Source: an uncultured Caulobacteraceae bacterium
GTDB taxonomy: Bacteria > Pseudomonadota > Alphaproteobacteria > Caulobacterales > Caulobacteraceae
Direction of reading: 5' to 3'
NCBI GenBank assembly: GCA_946482375.1
Contig: CAMLRH010000118.1
Span: 1-8,012, forward strand
Length of the DNA stretch: 8,012 nt
Part shown: positions 6,103 through 8,012 of the stretch, one piece after another
Numbering within the stretch: the stretch's first letter is position 1
How the letters are laid out: each line of letters starts with the position of its first letter
Notes under the pieces: generated by a model
Database searches by the model: none
The model's input: the letters and a program-made list of their open reading frames with translations, nothing else
Told to the model about the DNA's origin: nothing
Position numbers and translations under genes: made by a program

Positions 6103-7489
6103 ACTCGAACGGCGTGTGCAGGCGGCCGTCGCGTTCGTCGAGGCGGCGGCGGATATCGGCGTGGGCGGTGGCGTCGAGCTTGTGGCCGCTGATCAGCCAG
6201 GCGGTGACGAGGCCGAGAGCGGCGGGGACGACGGCGAACATCAGTTTCAGGGTCAGCAGGGCGTCGGCGGAATTGCGCTCGGCCAGCGCCGGCTCGAACC
6301 CGGCGGCGTGGAGGGCGGAAAGGCCGATGCCGACGGCGGCGGCCGAGCCGATCTTCACCGAGCCGGTGAGCAGCGAGAACAGCAGGCCCGTGCGGTCGAC
6401 GCCGCTCGCCAGCCGCTCCTCGTCGCCGAGGTCGGCCATCATGGCGCGCAGCAGGGCCGGGCCGGCGGTGAAGGGCAGGCCGGCCAGGAACATGGTGATG
6501 ACGCCGACAGCGAGTCCGTGCGGCACGAGGAGGATCCCGGCCTGGGCGACGGCGTAGAGGAAACCCGCCACCATCAGCGCCTTGTGCTTGCTCATCCGTC
6601 GCGCCAGCCGCGTCCAGATCGGCGCGCCGGCGAGCGCGCCGACGAAATAGACGAGCAGCAAGAGGCCCGCCGGGCCGCGGTCGTAGCCCCGCAGCGCATC
6701 GAAGTAGAAGAAGAACAGCGAACCGGCGACCGCCGGACCCGTGCCCCACGCGATGTCGGCGAGCAGCACGCGCAGGACCGAGCGACGCTTCAGCAGTTCC
6801 CAGTAGTGGCGCAGCCTTGGCGGGTGCGCGTGCGGCTTCGCCTCCGGCTCGGGCGTGGCGAAGAGGGCCAGCAGGATTGTCGGGGGGATCAGCGCGATGA
6901 CGAACCAGCCCATGGCCTGAACGCTGGCCGCATGGCTGAAGTCGAAACCGAGCCGCAGGATCGGCGGCAGGGCCAGCACCGCCAGCAAGCCGATCACCGT
7001 GAAGCCCATGCCCCAGCCGTAGACCTTCGAGCGCTGGTCATAGGCGGGCGCGGCGGCCGCGGCCCAGGCCATGTGGCCTAGCTGGGCCATCGACTGGCCG
7101 ACGAAGGCCGCGATCAGCCAGAACAGCAGGTAGCCGCCTGTCGCGCCCGGCTGCGCCATAAACAGCATCCAGGCCGCGACCATGGCGATCGGCGCGCCGG
7201 CCACGAACCATGGCCGGAAGCGGCCGAAGCGCGTGTTGGTGTGGTCCATGGCGAAGCCCAGCGCGGGGTCGAACCACAGGTCGAACAGGCGCACGGCCGC
7301 GAACACGAAGGCCAGCACCGCCAGGTCGATGCCCAGGTGGGTCGCGTAGTAGTCGGGCAGATAGACCGTCACCGGCAGCAGCAATGCCGCCAGCGGAATG
7401 GAAGGGCTGGAGAAGGCCGCCAGCCGCCAGCCGCGAAGCTCGCCAGGTCGCGCGGGGACCGCAGCCGGCCCAAGGCCCACACTCACCAT
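6101..7489 (-). CDS. GPH-family (MelB-like) sugar/cation symporter, MFS superfamily
   Basis: A 462-residue inner-membrane transporter, the usual size for the glycoside-pentoside-hexuronide:cation symporter family, with about twelve hydrophobic segments. The diagnostic block is RLFDLWFDPALGFAMD (67-82), then TRFGRFRPW (86-94). Asp70 and Asp74 correspond to the DxxxD of MelB (Asp55/Asp59 there), which takes part in cation and sugar binding, and the following basic loop is the family's helix 2-3 signature. A charged cytoplasmic middle loop (PEPEAKPHAHPP, about 213-224) separates two six-helix halves; the second half carries RRMSKHKALMVAG, the equivalent loop. The ATG at 7489 is preceded by AGAGGGG at 8 bases, a good ribosome binding site. 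The substrate cannot be named: many alphaproteobacterial members are adjacent to glycoside-use genes, but none is visible here. It converges on the receptor operon and is divergent from the acyl-CoA dehydrogenase gene. It may supply inner-membrane transport for the receptor's ligand, which is conjecture from adjacency. Confidence 0.9.
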   Translation of the reverse strand: MVSVGLGPAAVPARPGELRGWRLAAFSSPSIPLAALLLPVTVYLPDYYATHLGIDLAVLAFVFAAVRLFDLWFDPALGFAMDHTNTRFGRFRPWFVAGAPIAMVAAWMLFMAQPGATGGYLLFWLIAAFVGQSMAQLGHMAWAAAAAPAYDQRSKVYGWGMGFTVIGLLAVLALPPILRLGFDFSHAASVQAMGWFVIALIPPTILLALFATPEPEAKPHAHPPRLRHYWELLKRRSVLRVLLADIAWGTGPAVAGSLFFFYFDALRGYDRGPAGLLLLVYFVGALAGAPIWTRLARRMSKHKALMVAGFLYAVAQAGILLVPHGLAVGVITMFLAGLPFTAGPALLRAMMADLGDEERLASGVDRTGLLFSLLTGSVKIGSAAAVGIGLSALHAAGFEPALAERNSADALLTLKLMFAVVPAALGLVTAWLISGHKLDATAHADIRRRLDERDGRLHTPFE

Positions 7490-7528
7490 GACGCGTCCCC
7501 TCTTATCGTTGGGCCCACGCTGACACCG

Positions 7529-7559
7529 GGCAAGGCGGGTGGCAATCGCCGGGCTTGCC
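7529..7559. repeat. inverted repeat in the transporter / acyl-CoA dehydrogenase intergenic region
   Basis: GGCAAG (7529-7534) and CTTGCC (7554-7559) are reverse complements, with further partial pairing inside (GGCG/CGCC). It overlaps the -35 part of the candidate promoter at 7555-7582 and could be an operator, but in GC-rich DNA a 6-bp repeat is weak evidence. Confidence 0.2.
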
Positions 7560-7582
7560 GCGCTTGAAGCTCCGGCTTACGC
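7555..7582 (+). promoter_or_regulatory. candidate promoter of the isovaleryl-CoA dehydrogenase gene
   Basis: TTGCCGC (7555-7561) matches six of seven positions of the Caulobacter -35 TTGACGS. It is followed after 13 bases by GCTTACGC (7575-7582), a degenerate form of GCTANAWC. The predicted start of transcription falls almost at the ATG at 7591, and no ribosome binding site is visible, so the message may be leaderless. Confidence 0.35.
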
Positions 7583-7590
7583 ATCCGCAG

Positions 7591-8012
7591 ATGATCCCCA
7601 ACGTCGGCCCTTCCATGGACTTCGGCCTCGGCGAAACCGCCGACGCCATCCGCGAGACAACCGCCCGCTTCGCGCAGGAACAGATCGCGCCGCTCGCCGC
7701 CGAAATCGACGAGACCAACAAATTCCCGCGCGAGCTGTGGCCCGAGATGGGCGCGCTCGGCCTGCACGGCGTCACGGTGGAGGAGGAGTGGGGCGGGCTT
7801 GGGCTCGGCTACCTCGAGCATGTGGTGGCGATGGAGGAGGTGTCCCGCGCCTCGGCGTCCATCGGGCTCAGCTACGGGGCGCACTCGAACCTGTGCGTGA
7901 ACCAGATCCGCCGCTGGGCCTCGCCGGAGCAGAAGAAGAAGTACCTGCCCGGTCTGATCAGCGGCGAGCACGTCGGCGCGCTGGCGATGAGCGAAGCCGG
8001 CTCGGGCTCCGA
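7591..8012 (+). CDS. isovaleryl-CoA dehydrogenase (acyl-CoA dehydrogenase family), 5' part
   Basis: The first 140 codons of an FAD-dependent acyl-CoA dehydrogenase (full length usually about 385-390 residues); the catalytic Glu and most of the flavin domain lie beyond the window. Seen here: the N-terminal helical domain ([22 protein letters not shown], Asn-Lys-Phe-Pro and [15 protein letters not shown]), then [20 protein letters not shown], then [17 protein letters not shown] and [19 protein letters not shown]. It ends at [11 protein letters not shown], the flavin/substrate-binding signature at the domain border. [14 protein letters not shown] is characteristic of isovaleryl-CoA dehydrogenase, which oxidises isovaleryl-CoA to 3-methylcrotonyl-CoA in leucine degradation and passes electrons to ETF; the gene is often called liuA or ivd and is followed by methylcrotonyl-CoA carboxylase genes, which cannot be checked here. 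The ATG at 7591 is the first ATG in frame; the next, at 7615, is also possible. Neither has a clear ribosome binding site. Confidence 0.88.
   Translation, partial: MIPNVGPSMDFGLGETADAIRETTARFAQEQIAPLAAEIDETNKFPRELWPEMGALGLHGVTVEEEWGGLGLGYLEHVVAMEEVSRASASIGLSYGAHSNLCVNQIRRWASPEQKKKYLPGLISGEHVGALAMSEAGSGS

Noticed and set aside
5244..6749. 501-codon minus-strand frame spanning the end of the receptor gene and part of the transporter gene
   Set aside because: It runs through two real genes and a terminator in a different frame, with low-complexity Arg/Pro/Gly-rich sequence.
5867..7081. 404-codon plus-strand frame over the transporter gene
   Set aside because: Antisense to a well-supported GPH transporter; Gly/Arg/Glu/Gln-rich with no recognisable domain.
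7490..7590. LiuR-type operator upstream of the isovaleryl-CoA dehydrogenase gene
   Set aside because: The expected ACGT-containing palindrome (TTTACG...CGTAAA type) is not present in the gap.
7483..7971. 162-codon minus-strand frame opposite the acyl-CoA dehydrogenase gene
   Set aside because: Antisense shadow; the plus strand carries unmistakable isovaleryl-CoA dehydrogenase motifs.

Overview
The window reads as GC-rich chromosomal DNA from an alphaproteobacterium, most likely a member of the Caulobacterales (Caulobacter, Phenylobacterium or Brevundimonas type). This placement is inferred. The grounds are strong G/C bias at third codon positions, several sequences resembling the Caulobacter housekeeping promoter (TTGACGS-N10-14-GCTANAWC), and a large TonB-dependent receptor of the style common in Caulobacterales and sphingomonads. 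No phage, insertion sequence, CRISPR array, tRNA or rRNA is visible.

Layout. (1) Bases 1-1053, minus strand: the N-terminal 351 codons of a polytopic membrane protein with features of GT-C (ArnT/PMT-like) glycosyltransferases; its 3' end lies outside the window. (2) Bases 1054-1179: a divergent intergenic region with a candidate promoter on each strand. (3) Bases 1180-6035, plus strand: a compact three-gene cell-surface signalling operon. It encodes a FecI-type ECF sigma factor, a FecR-type anti-sigma regulator (4-base ATGA overlap), and a 1073-residue TonB-dependent receptor with signal peptide and N-terminal STN signalling domain. The 66-base gap before the receptor gene, with the end of the fecR-like gene, carries three successive stem-loops and a GGAAAT motif resembling the -35 element of FecI-dependent promoters. 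(4) Bases 6037-6102: two hairpins, the second a good intrinsic terminator whose T-tract runs into the stop codon of the convergent gene. (5) Bases 6101-7489, minus strand: a GPH-family (MelB-like) sugar/cation symporter. (6) Bases 7490-7590: a divergent intergenic region. (7) Bases 7591-8012, plus strand: the start of an acyl-CoA dehydrogenase strongly resembling isovaleryl-CoA dehydrogenase (leucine catabolism), cut by the window end.

How the genes work together. In the Fec/Fpv paradigm, a ligand bound by the outer-membrane receptor is sensed through the periplasmic STN domain. This domain signals to the C-terminal part of the FecR-like protein, which releases or activates the ECF sigma, and the sigma then raises transcription of the receptor gene. 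All required parts are present and apparently intact. The ligand cannot be read from sequence: iron chelates are the classical case, but the neighbouring GPH symporter leaves a glycoside-type substrate possible. The glycosyltransferase-like and isovaleryl-CoA dehydrogenase genes have no evident link to the operon.

I see no clearly unprecedented system. The points most worth a second look are the stem-loop array and possible ECF promoter before the receptor gene, the four cysteine pairs in the receptor, and an AT-richer block inside the receptor gene that suggests mosaic origin.
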